Notes under the pieces: model-generated
Seen by the model: the letters and a program-made list of their open reading frames with translations, nothing else
Told to the model about the DNA's origin: nothing
Databases searched by the model: none
Made by a program: the position numbers and the translations under genes
Shown here: positions 1 through 8,012 of the stretch, in pieces
Layout of the letters: each line of letters starts with the position of its first letter
Numbering within the stretch: the first letter of the stretch is position 1
NCBI RefSeq assembly: GCF_002252675.1
Contig: NZ_NQKY01000001.1
Coordinates: 79,315-143,314, forward strand
Length of the DNA stretch: 64,000 nucleotides
Reading direction: 5' to 3'
Source of the DNA: Synechococcus sp. BO 8801
Lineage (GTDB): Bacteria; Cyanobacteriota; Cyanobacteriia; PCC-6307; Cyanobiaceae

Positions 1-1425
1 CTGGCCATCGGCGGCGGCACGGCGGTGGCGGTGAACTTCCGCGAGACGGCCCCGGCGGCCGCCTCGGCCACGATGTTCCTTGGCCCCGACGGCCAGGTGG
101 ACCGGTCCCGCGCCACCCGCAGCCTGCTCAGCACCGCCGTGCCCGGCAGCGTCGCCGGCCTGGCCCTGGCCCAGCGCTGCTACGGCCGTCTGCCCCTGGC
201 CCAGGTGATGGCGCCGGCGATCCGGCTGGCGGCCCAGGGCTTCCCGGTGAGCCGTGAGCTGGGCGATTCCCTGGCCGCCGCCGCCCCGCGGCTGCAGGCC
301 GATCCTGTCTCCCGAAGCCTGTTCCTGCCGCCGCCGGTCCCGGGCACCGTGTTGCGCCAGGGCGAGCTGGCGGCCAGCCTGCGGCGCATCGCCGCCGAGG
401 GGGAGCGGGGCTTCTACACAGGGCCGGTGGCCGACGCCCTGGTGGGCGCCATGGAGCGGGGTGGCGGCCTGATCACCCACGGCGATCTGCGCGCCTACCG
501 CGCCCAGCTGGTGCGGCCCCTGCGCCGCGAGTTCCGCGGCCATCCGGTGCTCACCATGCCGCCGCCCGGGGGCGGGCTCACCCTGCTGCAGCTGCTGGGG
601 ATCCTTGAGCCCTTCGACCTGGCCGCCACCGGCCTGAACAGCGCCGCCAGCCTCCACCCCATGGCCGAGGCCATGAACCTGGCCTACCGCGACCGCAACG
701 CCCTGCTCGGCGACCCCGACCAGGTGCCGGTTCCGGTGGAACGGCTGCTGTCGCCGGCCCACCTCGATCGCCTGCGCCGCCGCATCGATCCGCAGCGCCA
801 CACCCCGGCTCCGGCCCTTGAGGCGGCCGCCGCCACAGAAGGCACCAACACCACCCATCTCTCGGTGGCCGACCGGCAGGGCGGCCTGGCGGCCCTCACC
901 ACCACCCTCAACTTCCCCTACGGCAACGGCATCAGCGTGCCGGGGATGGGCTTCCTGCTCAACAACGAGATGGACGACTTCACCGCCCTGCCCGGCAGCG
1001 CCAACGCCTTCGGTCTGCGCCAGGGGACGGCCAACGCCATCGCACCGGGCAAGCGCCCGCTCAGCTCCATGGCCCCCACCCTGGTGTTCCGCCCCGATGG
1101 CCGCCCCTGGCTCGCCACCGGCAGCCCCGGCGGCAGCCGCATCATCACCACCATCCTCCAGGTGCTGCTCAACCGGATGGTGCACGGCCTCAACCTGGCC
1201 GGTGCCGTGGCCGCCCCCCGCATCCACAGCCAGCTCTGGCCCGACCGGATCGATGCGGAGGAAGGTCTCAGCCCCGACAGCCGCCGCCTGCTGGAAGCCA
1301 TGGGCCACGGCGTCCGCCAGGCCCCGGCCATGGGGGCGGCCAACAGCGTCGAGGTGCTGGCGGGGGGCGGCAGCCTTGGGACGGTGGATCCGCGCCGGGC
1401 CGAAGGTCCGGCCGTGGCGGAATGA
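1..1425 (+). CDS. ggt: Gamma-glutamyltransferase, 5'-truncated by the window edge
   Basis: Periplasmic Ntn-hydrolase that cleaves gamma-glutamyl bonds (glutathione) and transfers the glutamyl group. The reading frame is open from base 1, so the true start, signal peptide and part of the large subunit lie upstream. The family motif TTHLSVAD is present; its first Thr, at bases 850-852, is the expected autoprocessing site and new N-terminal nucleophile of the small subunit. Other family signatures visible are NFRETAP near the start, GNGISVPGMGFLLNNEMDDF, and the small-subunit SSMAPTLVF and GSPGGSRI loops. The gene ends 10 bases before a convergent membrane-protein gene. Function is confident; completeness cannot be judged here. 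Confidence 0.93.
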   Translation: MAIGGGTAVAVNFRETAPAAASATMFLGPDGQVDRSRATRSLLSTAVPGSVAGLALAQRCYGRLPLAQVMAPAIRLAAQGFPVSRELGDSLAAAAPRLQADPVSRSLFLPPPVPGTVLRQGELAASLRRIAAEGERGFYTGPVADALVGAMERGGGLITHGDLRAYRAQLVRPLRREFRGHPVLTMPPPGGGLTLLQLLGILEPFDLAATGLNSAASLHPMAEAMNLAYRDRNALLGDPDQVPVPVERLLSPAHLDRLRRRIDPQRHTPAPALEAAAATEGTNTTHLSVADRQGGLAALTTTLNFPYGNGISVPGMGFLLNNEMDDFTALPGSANAFGLRQGTANAIAPGKRPLSSMAPTLVFRPDGRPWLATGSPGGSRIITTILQVLLNRMVHGLNLAGAVAAPRIHSQLWPDRIDAEEGLSPDSRRLLEAMGHGVRQAPAMGAANSVEVLAGGGSLGTVDPRRAEGPAVAE

Positions 1426-1435
1426 GCCCCAGCCC

Positions 1436-1951
1436 TCAGGCCTGGGGAGCCGCGGGGGCGGTGATCAGGTTGAAGGCGGAGAAGGCCAGGCCGAAGCCGA
1501 ACAGGGTGCCGATGGCCCAGAGGCTGTCGGAGGGCCACTCGGCGATCAGCATCCCCCCCAGCACCACCGTGACGATGCCATCCAGCAGCACCAGGCCCCG
1601 GGCCGGCCCGGCGCCGGCGGCGGCGCCCGCCAGCTCCATCACCCCCTCGACGGCCAGCAGCACGCCGATGAACAGGGTGAGGCTCACGGTGCTGGCCACC
1701 GGGAAGGCCACCAGACCGATGCCGCCGACCACGTAGAGCACCCCGGAGATGGCGCGGAACACCTTGCTGCGGGTGTCATCGGCCGAGGTGAGCCGCAGCA
1801 GCTGGGAGACGCCCGCCGCCGCTGCCACCCCGCCCAGGGCGATGGTCAGCAGGGTGGCCGACACGAAGGGAAGCGCCAGGCAGAGGACGGCCGCCACCAG
1901 CAGCAGGCCGGCGGTGACCCAGCGCAGGGTGGGGGAAGCGGGGACGGACAA
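1436..1951 (-). CDS. HdeD/DUF308-family six-helix membrane protein
   Basis: A 171-residue, very hydrophobic protein with about six predicted transmembrane segments in three hairpins, the architecture of the HdeD (DUF308) family. Helices are visible at about residues 11-30, 33-52, 69-88, 92-112, 118-137 and 142-162, separated by short loops. In Enterobacteria HdeD is linked to acid resistance, but in cyanobacteria the role is unknown. It is convergent with ggt and shares no operon partner. The family call rests on topology and overall sequence style, not on a catalytic motif. Confidence 0.75.
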   Translation of the reverse strand: MSVPASPTLRWVTAGLLLVAAVLCLALPFVSATLLTIALGGVAAAAGVSQLLRLTSADDTRSKVFRAISGVLYVVGGIGLVAFPVASTVSLTLFIGVLLAVEGVMELAGAAAGAGPARGLVLLDGIVTVVLGGMLIAEWPSDSLWAIGTLFGFGLAFSAFNLITAPAAPQA

Positions 1952-2007
1952 GGGCTTGGAGAGGCTGGCTGGAGGTTAGGCCGCTTTCCCCGGGCCGACC
2001 GCCGGGC

Positions 2008-2394
2008 TCAGCGGGTGCGGGGCGGGCCGTTGTAGAGGATCGCCACCACCGTGCGACCGTCCGGGGCGATCCTGATCTCCGTTTCCGTGGTGGCCGGCAG
2101 CCCCTTGGCCTCCCAGCCGGGGGGGCCTCCGAGGAAGCGGTAGACGAAACCGTCGGCGTCGTTGCGCACCAGGCAGGGATTGCTGGCCGCCGAGGTGCTG
2201 AACATGCAGTTGGCCGGGGTGTAGACCGTCAGCCCGCCGTTGCTGAGCACGGCCGCGTTGCGGGCCAGGTTGAGGGCCCGGATCTCGTTGAAGGGGATCC
2301 CCTGGGCCAGGACCGGGGCCAGGGGCGCCACCGCCAGCAGGAGCCCGGCGGCGGCGGGCAGCAGGCGGGCGGCGGGCCGGAAACGGAAGGCCAT
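2008..2394 (-). CDS. Small secreted protein of unknown function
   Basis: A 128-residue protein starting at the ATG at 2394. A longer frame reaches 2499, but its extra N-terminus is low-complexity and would precede a good signal peptide. From 2394 the protein opens with basic residues, a hydrophobic core (LLPAAAGLLLAVAPLAP) and an AxA-type cleavage site near VLAQG. The mature part holds two Cys (CMF and CLV) and recurring short polar/hydrophobic strands. No family was recognised. It is divergent from the potassium channel gene to its right. Confidence 0.6.
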   Translation of the reverse strand: MAFRFRPAARLLPAAAGLLLAVAPLAPVLAQGIPFNEIRALNLARNAAVLSNGGLTVYTPANCMFSTSAASNPCLVRNDADGFVYRFLGGPPGWEAKGLPATTETEIRIAPDGRTVVAILYNGPPRTR

Positions 2395-2506
2395 GGGGCT
2401 CCTTGCGGGTGTTTCCAGTATCGATGCGCTGGGCGGATCCGCGCCTCGGGGCCGCTGGCCGCCGCAGACTTCCGACGTACGTTGTCGGTTCCGATCCATC
2501 GCCTCC

Positions 2507-3274
2507 GTGATCCGACCTTCGGCAGCGCCGGCGACGCCGGAGGTTCTGGTGCGCCGGCGGCATCGCTTCTACCGCCGGCTGCTGGTGCTGTGTGTGCTGG
2601 TGATGCTCAGCCTGGCGTTTCCCCAGACGTTGAGCCTGGTCGGATCGGTGAGCTACCTCCTGATCACGGTCCTCACCACCGTGGAACTGAGCGGCTGCCT
2701 GGCCGGCGGGGTCGGGCGTTCCTGGAGCGACCGTCTGTTCCTGGCGCTGGGATGCACCAACCCCTTTCTCCAGCTGTACTGGCTGCTGACCCCCGAGTCC
2801 CGGCGGCTGTCCGGGGTGCCCCTGCTGCTGATCACCACGCTGTTCATCGGCTGGAGCCTGGTGCGGCTGGTGCGGAGCCTGGGCCGGGAGCCCCGGGCCA
2901 CCCGGTCGGTGGTGGTCGGGGCGGTGGCCGGCTATCTCCTGCTCGGCCTCAGTGGTGGCCTGGTGCTGAGCGTGCTGGAGACGATCCAGCCCGGCAGCTT
3001 CCTGGCCAACACCGCCGATGGCCAGGCCGCCATCGTTCGCCCCCAGGCGGGGGGGCGCGCCCACAGCGTCTGGGAGCTGGATTTCGCCCGCATCAATTAC
3101 TTCGCCTTCGTCAGCCTGACCACCACCGGCTACGGCGACATCACTCCGGCCAAGCCGCCGGCCCGCATGGCCAGCGTGGTGCTGGGCATTGCCGGGCCGC
3201 TCTACATCGCCGTGATCCTGGGGGTGCTGATCAACCGGTTCAAGGGGCCGGAAGGGGGCGCCCCCGGCAACTGA
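2507..3274 (+). CDS. Potassium channel of the ion_trans_2 (two-pore-helix) type
   Basis: The selectivity filter TTTGYGD lies in a pore loop near the C-terminus, followed by a final helix (MASVVLGIAGPLYIAVILGV), the signature of K+ channels. Four or five further hydrophobic helices precede it, with no Arg/Lys-periodic S4, so it is probably not voltage-gated. The loop before the pore is unusually long, with a Gly/Arg-rich stretch. The start is uncertain: GTG codons at 2507 and 2549 are in frame, and the frame upstream of 2507 overlaps the divergent neighbour. The 3' end overlaps the convergent NDH-2 gene by 73 bases. Confidence 0.8.
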   Translation: MIRPSAAPATPEVLVRRRHRFYRRLLVLCVLVMLSLAFPQTLSLVGSVSYLLITVLTTVELSGCLAGGVGRSWSDRLFLALGCTNPFLQLYWLLTPESRRLSGVPLLLITTLFIGWSLVRLVRSLGREPRATRSVVVGAVAGYLLLGLSGGLVLSVLETIQPGSFLANTADGQAAIVRPQAGGRAHSVWELDFARINYFAFVSLTTTGYGDITPAKPPARMASVVLGIAGPLYIAVILGVLINRFKGPEGGAPGN

Positions 3275-4683
3275 GAAAGGCCATCGGGCGGCACGGCCCG
3301 CTCCAGCCCCACATCCACACCGAGGTGCTGGTCGGGACGGCCGGTGATCAGCAGGGCCGTGCGCTGGCGGGTGGCGATCTGCCACATCCACTTGCTGAAC
3401 AGGGCGATGCGGTTCTCGGTGTCGGGGATGAAGGCCAGATGGGCCAGGGCCCACAGGATCCAGCCCGCCAGCCCGCTCACGTGCAGCCCGCGCAGATCCG
3501 CGACCGCGTACCAGGGGCCGATCACGGCCATGCTGCCGAGGTCGAACCAGCGGAACGGGGCGCTGCGGCGCCCCTCCAGACCCGCCAGGATGTCGCGCGC
3601 CACCCAGCCGCCCATCTGCACCGCCGGCCCCGCCATGCCCGGCAGCACCCGGCCGTCGCCGGTGTGGGCGTAGTGGCAAAGGTCGCCCACCGCCCGGATC
3701 TCCGGGTGCCCCGGCAGCGAGAAGTCGGCCTCCACCTGCAGCCGTCCGCCCCGGTCGACGGGGGCGCCGGTGCGTTCGGCCAGCAGCCGGCCCAGGCGGG
3801 AGGCGCGCACCCCGGCGGTCCAGCAGATCGTGGCGGCCTCCAGGTCGCCGAGGCCATCGTCGCCGGTGTCCGCCTCGCCGGTGGCATCCGGGGGGCGCCG
3901 CAGGAGCACCCGGCCCGGTTCGATGGCGGCCACCATGGTGTTCAGGCGCAGCTCGACGCCGGCCCGCTCCAGGTAGGCCGCGGCGTCGGCGGAGAGATTG
4001 GCGGCCATCGCCGGCAGCACCCGATCCACCGCATCCAGCAGGATCACCCGGCACTGGGCCCGGTCGAGCTGCTTGAAGTCCCGCTCCACGGCGCGGTGCA
4101 TCAGCTCGATCAGGGAGCCGGCCAGCTCGCAGCCCGCCGGCCCGGCCCCCACCACCACCACCGACTGCAGGAAGCGGCGCCGTTCGGGATCCCTGGTCTG
4201 CTCGGCCTCTTCGAGGGCCATCAGCAGCCGGCGGCGGATCTCATCGGCGTGCTCGAGGATCTTCATCGGCGGCGCCAGGGGCCGCCACTCCTCGTGGCCG
4301 AAGTAGGTGCTGCCGGATCCACTGGCGAGGACCAGGTGGTCGTAGGCGTAGCGGTGGTCGTTGAACACCACCTCCCTGGCCTCGGTGTCGATGTCGATCA
4401 CCTCGCCCAGCAGGATCTGGATGTTGGGGGCCTGGCCCACCATCTGGCGCAGGGGGGACGCCACATCCGCCTCCGACACCAGGCCGGAGGCCACCTGGTA
4501 CAGCAGGGGCTGGAAGAGGTTGAAGTTGCGCTTGTCGATCAGGGTCACGCGCACCGGCTGTCCCGCCAGCACATGACAGGCCTTTAGCCCGGCGAAGCCA
4601 CCGCCCACGATCACCACGTGGGGCCAGTCGGCCATGGCGCCGTGGGGCGGATCCAGCTCGAGGAAGAAGCGTTCCGGGGCCAT
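3202..4683 (-). CDS. ndh: Type II NAD(P)H dehydrogenase (NDH-2)
   Basis: Non-proton-pumping flavoenzyme that passes electrons from NAD(P)H to quinone at the membrane surface. It has two dinucleotide-binding folds: [13 protein letters not shown] near residue 24 (FAD) and VVVVGAGPAGCELAG near residue 176 (NAD(P)H). The C-terminal region with hydrophobic WILWALAHLAFIPD is typical of NDH-2 membrane association. The start at 4683 is favoured by a GGAGG Shine-Dalgarno six bases upstream; an internal ATG at 4635 is the alternative. A 59-codon copy of the beginning of this gene lies at 7717-7893. The 3' end overlaps the convergent K+ channel gene. Confidence 0.9.
   Translation of the reverse strand: MAPERFFLELDPPHGAMADWPHVVIVGGGFAGLKACHVLAGQPVRVTLIDKRNFNLFQPLLYQVASGLVSEADVASPLRQMVGQAPNIQILLGEVIDIDTEAREVVFNDHRYAYDHLVLASGSGSTYFGHEEWRPLAPPMKILEHADEIRRRLLMALEEAEQTRDPERRRFLQSVVVVGAGPAGCELAGSLIELMHRAVERDFKQLDRAQCRVILLDAVDRVLPAMAANLSADAAAYLERAGVELRLNTMVAAIEPGRVLLRRPPDATGEADTGDDGLGDLEAATICWTAGVRASRLGRLLAERTGAPVDRGGRLQVEADFSLPGHPEIRAVGDLCHYAHTGDGRVLPGMAGPAVQMGGWVARDILAGLEGRRSAPFRWFDLGSMAVIGPWYAVADLRGLHVSGLAGWILWALAHLAFIPDTENRIALFSKWMWQIATRQRTALLITGRPDQHLGVDVGLERAVPPDGLSQLPGAPPSGPLNRLISTPRITAM
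4459..4648. repeat. 190-bp duplicated segment, copy 1 (inside ndh 5' end)
   Basis: This segment matches 7717-7906 with about ten mismatches and no gaps (roughly 95% identity by eye), in the same orientation, 3258 bases apart. It covers codons from the start region of ndh to about residue 75 plus a few bases upstream of the internal ATG. The two copies bracket the less GC-rich hydrolase block. Confidence 0.9.
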
Positions 4684-5203
4684 CGCACGCCTCCAGGGTC
4701 TCTCAACGTATCCAGATCACTGGGGTAGGGGTTGTAGTAATGGCAGCGGTTTGACTGGTAAGGGAAGGTGTGGTCTGCAGGAAGTTGCTTCGAATCGTGA
4801 AAAAAATCACGTCCCCTGCCTCGCCATGTCCCTGGTTAACCCGTTCCCATGGGTCCGTGGCTGCGACGCGCTGTTTTTTACTCTGGCCTGGCTACGCCAG
4901 CTGTCTGATGATGCAAGAAAAGTTGTGGGTAGAGTCGTTAATCTTCAGTTGATCTCTCCTGCCAGGTCAGTCCCATTCTGCGGGAATGCAAGGAGTGGAG
5001 TTCATCTCTGGAGGTCATTGGCTCCACGGGGCCTTTGACGTACCTTGAATAGCTACGCACCGACCTTGTCACACCACTCCAATCCAGCCAACACCTGAAC
5101 CGACTTCTCGGCTGGACGTCGCGACGGGCATAGGATGGGACTCGTGTCCTGAATCCGTGCACTTTCGTTGCACAGGCCTGCTGTGGTCGTTGCCCCTCCA
5201 ACG
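4684..5203. other. Intergenic region, about 520 bp, no convincing gene
   Basis: This stretch between the divergent ndh and hydrolase genes is visibly less GC-rich than its surroundings and contains short A and T runs. Only short overlapping reading frames without plausible proteins are seen. It holds a CRP-type inverted repeat (4796-4811) and a short GTGCA/TGCAC hairpin at 5157-5173 just ahead of the hydrolase start. It probably carries the promoters of both genes. Confidence 0.6.
4796..4811. promoter_or_regulatory. CRP-family-type inverted repeat upstream of ndh
   Basis: The sequence is CGTGA, six A residues, TCACG: two perfect 5-base arms with the GTGA-N6-TCAC spacing of CRP/FNR-family operators. 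It sits about 113 bases upstream of the ndh start and about 390 bases upstream of the hydrolase start. Which Crp-family protein would bind it is not known; two such proteins are encoded in this window (32290 and 52005). Confidence 0.4.
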
Positions 5204-7354
5204 ATGGGAAGCTCGGACGAAAGGCAAGATCTTGGCGTGCTGTTCGTTCATGGCATTGGACAGCAGAAACGGGGATCAACACTCGTCAGCTTTGGGGAGC
5301 CACTTTATCGCTGGTTCCAGGAGCGCTTCGATGGAATTGCTCGCAGTTGGTCGTTTACTGGCCTTACCTTTTCCCAGGAGCGTGACTGGCTTGCCCGTAA
5401 GGCGCCGAGTTGGAGCGGACCAGGGAATTCTATTGATACCACCAAACACTTCGAGACCCTGAATTGCCTCATCACTGGCCTGTCGATGGATACGCCACAA
5501 GGTCCGTTGAAACCGTTGGAGGAGGTGGTGAATGATGCCGCCGGTAACTTCGTATGTGCACGTGCCGTCCTGCGTGATGCCCAGGTAACCACCACGTTTA
5601 ATGATGCGCCATCCCATGCCCTTCTTGAGCTCCATGCGTTGGACAGGGAGGGCACTCTGCATGAGTCGCGATGGCTGATGGCCGAGTCGTGGTGGGCTGA
5701 GTCGTTTGCCGCACCTAGGTTTCGTACGCTGGCCACCTGGCTCATCGCCATCGTGCCTTGGACGATGGGGTCGCACTTCGGTGTTCGTGTCAGGCGGTCG
5801 GTCAGGGCTTTCAGAGCTCAATCTGGACTTGCGCGAGTTCCTGCAGTGCTGTCGCTGCTGAAGAACTTTTTGATGCTGTTGTTTTCCTTGCCATTAGCTG
5901 TATTGCTCGAGTTATGCATTGCTGCTGTCGTGATGTTTGGTTTGCTGCCCATTCCTGGTCTGAGCCGAGTGCTGCTCGCGATGGAAGGTCTGCTGGCAAG
6001 TTTTCTCGGTGACAGTCTGGTGTTGGTGGCGAGTCCGATGCAGCAGGCCGCCATGATCGCTCAGGTGCATCGTGATCTGGTTTGGCTTTCGGAGCGATGC
6101 AAGCGTGTGGCCGTGATTGCGCACTCCCAAGGTGGCGCGGTGGCCCACCGAGCGCTGCGCCATGCTCGTCCACCTGAAGTTGCTTTGCTTTTGACGTTCG
6201 GATCGGGATTGCGAAAGCTTGAGGAACTGGAGCAGATGTCCAAGGAGAATGATGGTTTCTTCGGCCGTATCTATCTTACTTTTGCGGCTGTTCTGATGAT
6301 TGGATTCTCGCTGACTGGAGCGAAGATCCTTGGGACGTTTGGAGCCATGGTTGCTGGAATGGCAGGCATCAGCATTTTTGTTTTCTTGGTGTTCATGTAT
6401 CTCTTCGAGTACCCAGCTCACGCGATTAACTGGTACGGGTCTCAATTCAGGGCGCAGGGCCTATGGTGGGTGGATCTCTATGCCACCGACGACCCGGTTT
6501 CCAATGGTTCGTTGATGGATCATGAGTCTGACGTGATTGGGCCAGAGTCAATTGAAATCGTGAATGAACGCTCTCTGGCAAGAGATCACACGACCTATTG
6601 GCGGAATACAGAAGAATTTGTTTCCCTTGTATCTTGGGCTCTTGTGCATGTTATTGGTGAGCCGTGGAAGTCACTGAGTGCTCTGCCTACGGGTTCCTAT
6701 GTTACCGGGAAGGTTCGGCGGAGATGGCGTGTGAGGTCCTTGTCCGCAGCGAACTTGCTTGCGACAGGCTCTGCTCTGGCCGTGGTTTGGTCCCATGCCG
6801 GGGCCTGGAGAGGATTGTGCATGTGGACTTTTGCGCAGATGACCAGCGGAGTCAATGTCCTGTTTCCGGGCGTGATTCGACATACGACCCCAGTGCCGCC
6901 TAGCAGAGAAGTCTGGTTCGCAACCTGCGGTTCCCTTATCACGATCTACGCATCAAGTCGTGTGTTGCGGTGGCTATGGGAGCGGTGGGGTTCTCATGAG
7001 CTGAGTAACTTTTTCGGAGTTCGTCCAGGTGTTGAGTCAGGTGCACCGGTCTCCTCCTGGATTCGGCGTTTCAATCCGACTTCGGCCGACACAAAAACTC
7101 TGAATGACATGTGGTTTTTCTTTGCGATGGCTGTGGCTCCAGTCTTTATCGCCATCTGGTTTGCTCCCGCCCTCGTCGGCGGGCATGTGATCAATGTTGG
7201 CAGCGCCCTGAATTGGATGGTTGCTGTCGGGCTAGTGGCAAGTGTGATCGTTCTTCTTGGTATGGATCTCGCTGGCGCCCGAGCCAGAAAACTTGCGCGT
7301 GAACGAGAGCAGGCTTTGGCCAAAGCGGCATCCAAAGACACCAAAGATGTCTAG
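5204..7354 (+). CDS. Membrane-embedded alpha/beta-hydrolase of unknown substrate
   Basis: A 716-residue protein with an N-terminal FVHGIGQQ oxyanion-type motif and a serine-hydrolase nucleophile elbow, AHSQGG, with Ser at about residue 308. These are interrupted and followed by many hydrophobic helices: a pair around the SLPLAVLLEL/AAVVMFGLL region, a pair after the nucleophile, and four or five more in the last 250 residues. The architecture suggests a hydrolase built into a membrane scaffold. The substrate cannot be inferred. ATG 5204 is preferred over TTG 5168, which lies in a small hairpin. Base composition is clearly less GC-rich than the flanks, and the gene is bracketed by duplicated ndh sequence, which points to acquisition by transfer. 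Confidence 0.7.
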   Translation: MGSSDERQDLGVLFVHGIGQQKRGSTLVSFGEPLYRWFQERFDGIARSWSFTGLTFSQERDWLARKAPSWSGPGNSIDTTKHFETLNCLITGLSMDTPQGPLKPLEEVVNDAAGNFVCARAVLRDAQVTTTFNDAPSHALLELHALDREGTLHESRWLMAESWWAESFAAPRFRTLATWLIAIVPWTMGSHFGVRVRRSVRAFRAQSGLARVPAVLSLLKNFLMLLFSLPLAVLLELCIAAVVMFGLLPIPGLSRVLLAMEGLLASFLGDSLVLVASPMQQAAMIAQVHRDLVWLSERCKRVAVIAHSQGGAVAHRALRHARPPEVALLLTFGSGLRKLEELEQMSKENDGFFGRIYLTFAAVLMIGFSLTGAKILGTFGAMVAGMAGISIFVFLVFMYLFEYPAHAINWYGSQFRAQGLWWVDLYATDDPVSNGSLMDHESDVIGPESIEIVNERSLARDHTTYWRNTEEFVSLVSWALVHVIGEPWKSLSALPTGSYVTGKVRRRWRVRSLSAANLLATGSALAVVWSHAGAWRGLCMWTFAQMTSGVNVLFPGVIRHTTPVPPSREVWFATCGSLITIYASSRVLRWLWERWGSHELSNFFGVRPGVESGAPVSSWIRRFNPTSADTKTLNDMWFFFAMAVAPVFIAIWFAPALVGGHVINVGSALNWMVAVGLVASVIVLLGMDLAGARARKLAREREQALAKAASKDTKDV

Positions 7355-7716
7355 ACCCTCATCTATCCAGGCCCTCTTTACTCCTGTCATCTGGCAACAC
7401 CATCTGGCTTCTCCAGCCATATCAAGAACAGCTCCTTCTTGACTTCCTATCGATGTGATCAACGAGCCTGGGGCTGTGGTTGAGGATGGGTGACCAACAG
7501 CCCGCCAGGTTGCCCCCCAGCGTTCAGGGCTTGCCGATGGCGGTGAAGGGGGCACAGCGACAGGCTTCGATCGGCTGGATGATCTGTCTGAGCTGTTGGC
7601 GGTGCGGGGTTGGCCAGCGAAGATCATCACCCCAGGCGGCCTGGCGTACCAGGGACCCCTTCAGGGATCGGCATCGACCAGTCCATGCTCCACCAGCAGG
7701 GACCCGAGCTGAGAGG
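7355..7716. other. Intergenic remnant region, about 360 bp
   Basis: No intact gene was found between the hydrolase and the ndh fragment. Composition changes from moderate GC to high GC at about 7460-7490. On the minus strand there are short protein-like stretches broken by stops (for example around 7672-7725, reading LGSLLVEHGLVDAD), which may be decayed coding sequence of unknown origin. Confidence 0.4.
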
Positions 7717-7893
7717 CGCCACATCCGCCTCCGACACCAGACCGGAGGCCACCTGGTAGAGCAGGGGCTGGAAGAGGTTGAAGTTGCGCCTGTCGATCAG
7801 GGTCACGCGCACCGGCCGGCCCGCCAGCACATGGCAGGCCTTGAGCCCGGCGAAGCCACCGCCCACGATCACCACGTGGGGCGATTCGGCCAT
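7717..7893 (-). pseudogene. Truncated copy of the NDH-2 5' end
   Basis: From the ATG at 7893 the frame encodes about 59 residues nearly identical to the start of the NDH-2 gene at 3202-4683 (counted from its internal Met), including [13 protein letters not shown] and the LFQPLLYQVASGLVSEADVA region. Homology then stops abruptly at 7717 and the frame runs on into unrelated sequence until a stop at 7627. The rest of NDH-2 is absent, so this is a partial duplication or rearrangement scar. About ten base differences from the intact copy suggest it is not very recent. Confidence 0.88.
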
Positions 7894-7906
7894 GGCGCCC
7901 TGGGGC
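7717..7906. repeat. 190-bp duplicated segment, copy 2
   Basis: Direct repeat of 4459-4648, same orientation, ungapped, about ten mismatches. It ends about 65 bases before the probable Zur box of the zinc operon. Confidence 0.9.
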
Positions 7907-7971
7907 TGAACCTCAGGACGGAGCCGTAGGCAGTCCACCACGGCGGCCAGGAGAGGCCGGGGCTGCTAGGT

Positions 7972-7986
7972 TGAAAATGATTCCCA
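7972..7986. promoter_or_regulatory. Probable Zur box of the zinc operon
   Basis: The 15-base element TGAAAATGATTCCCA agrees at 11 of 14 defined positions with the cyanobacterial Zur consensus TGATAATnATTATCA, centred at 7979. It lies just ahead of a COG0523 GTPase and znuABC genes, where a zinc-responsive repressor site is expected. It overlaps the in-frame TTG 7971 and ATG 7977 codons, which argues for translation starting further downstream. Confidence 0.6.
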
Positions 7987-8012
7987 TGACCGGCCCTTTG
8001 GGTTCTGCTCCG

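Noticed and set aside
4938-5282. 114-codon minus-strand frame between ndh and the hydrolase
   Set aside because: Overlaps the hydrolase start region, no ribosome site, and amino acid composition without hydrophobic core or motif.
7480-7929. 149-codon plus-strand frame across the ndh fragment
   Set aside because: Its second half is the antisense of the duplicated ndh segment, so it is not an independent gene.
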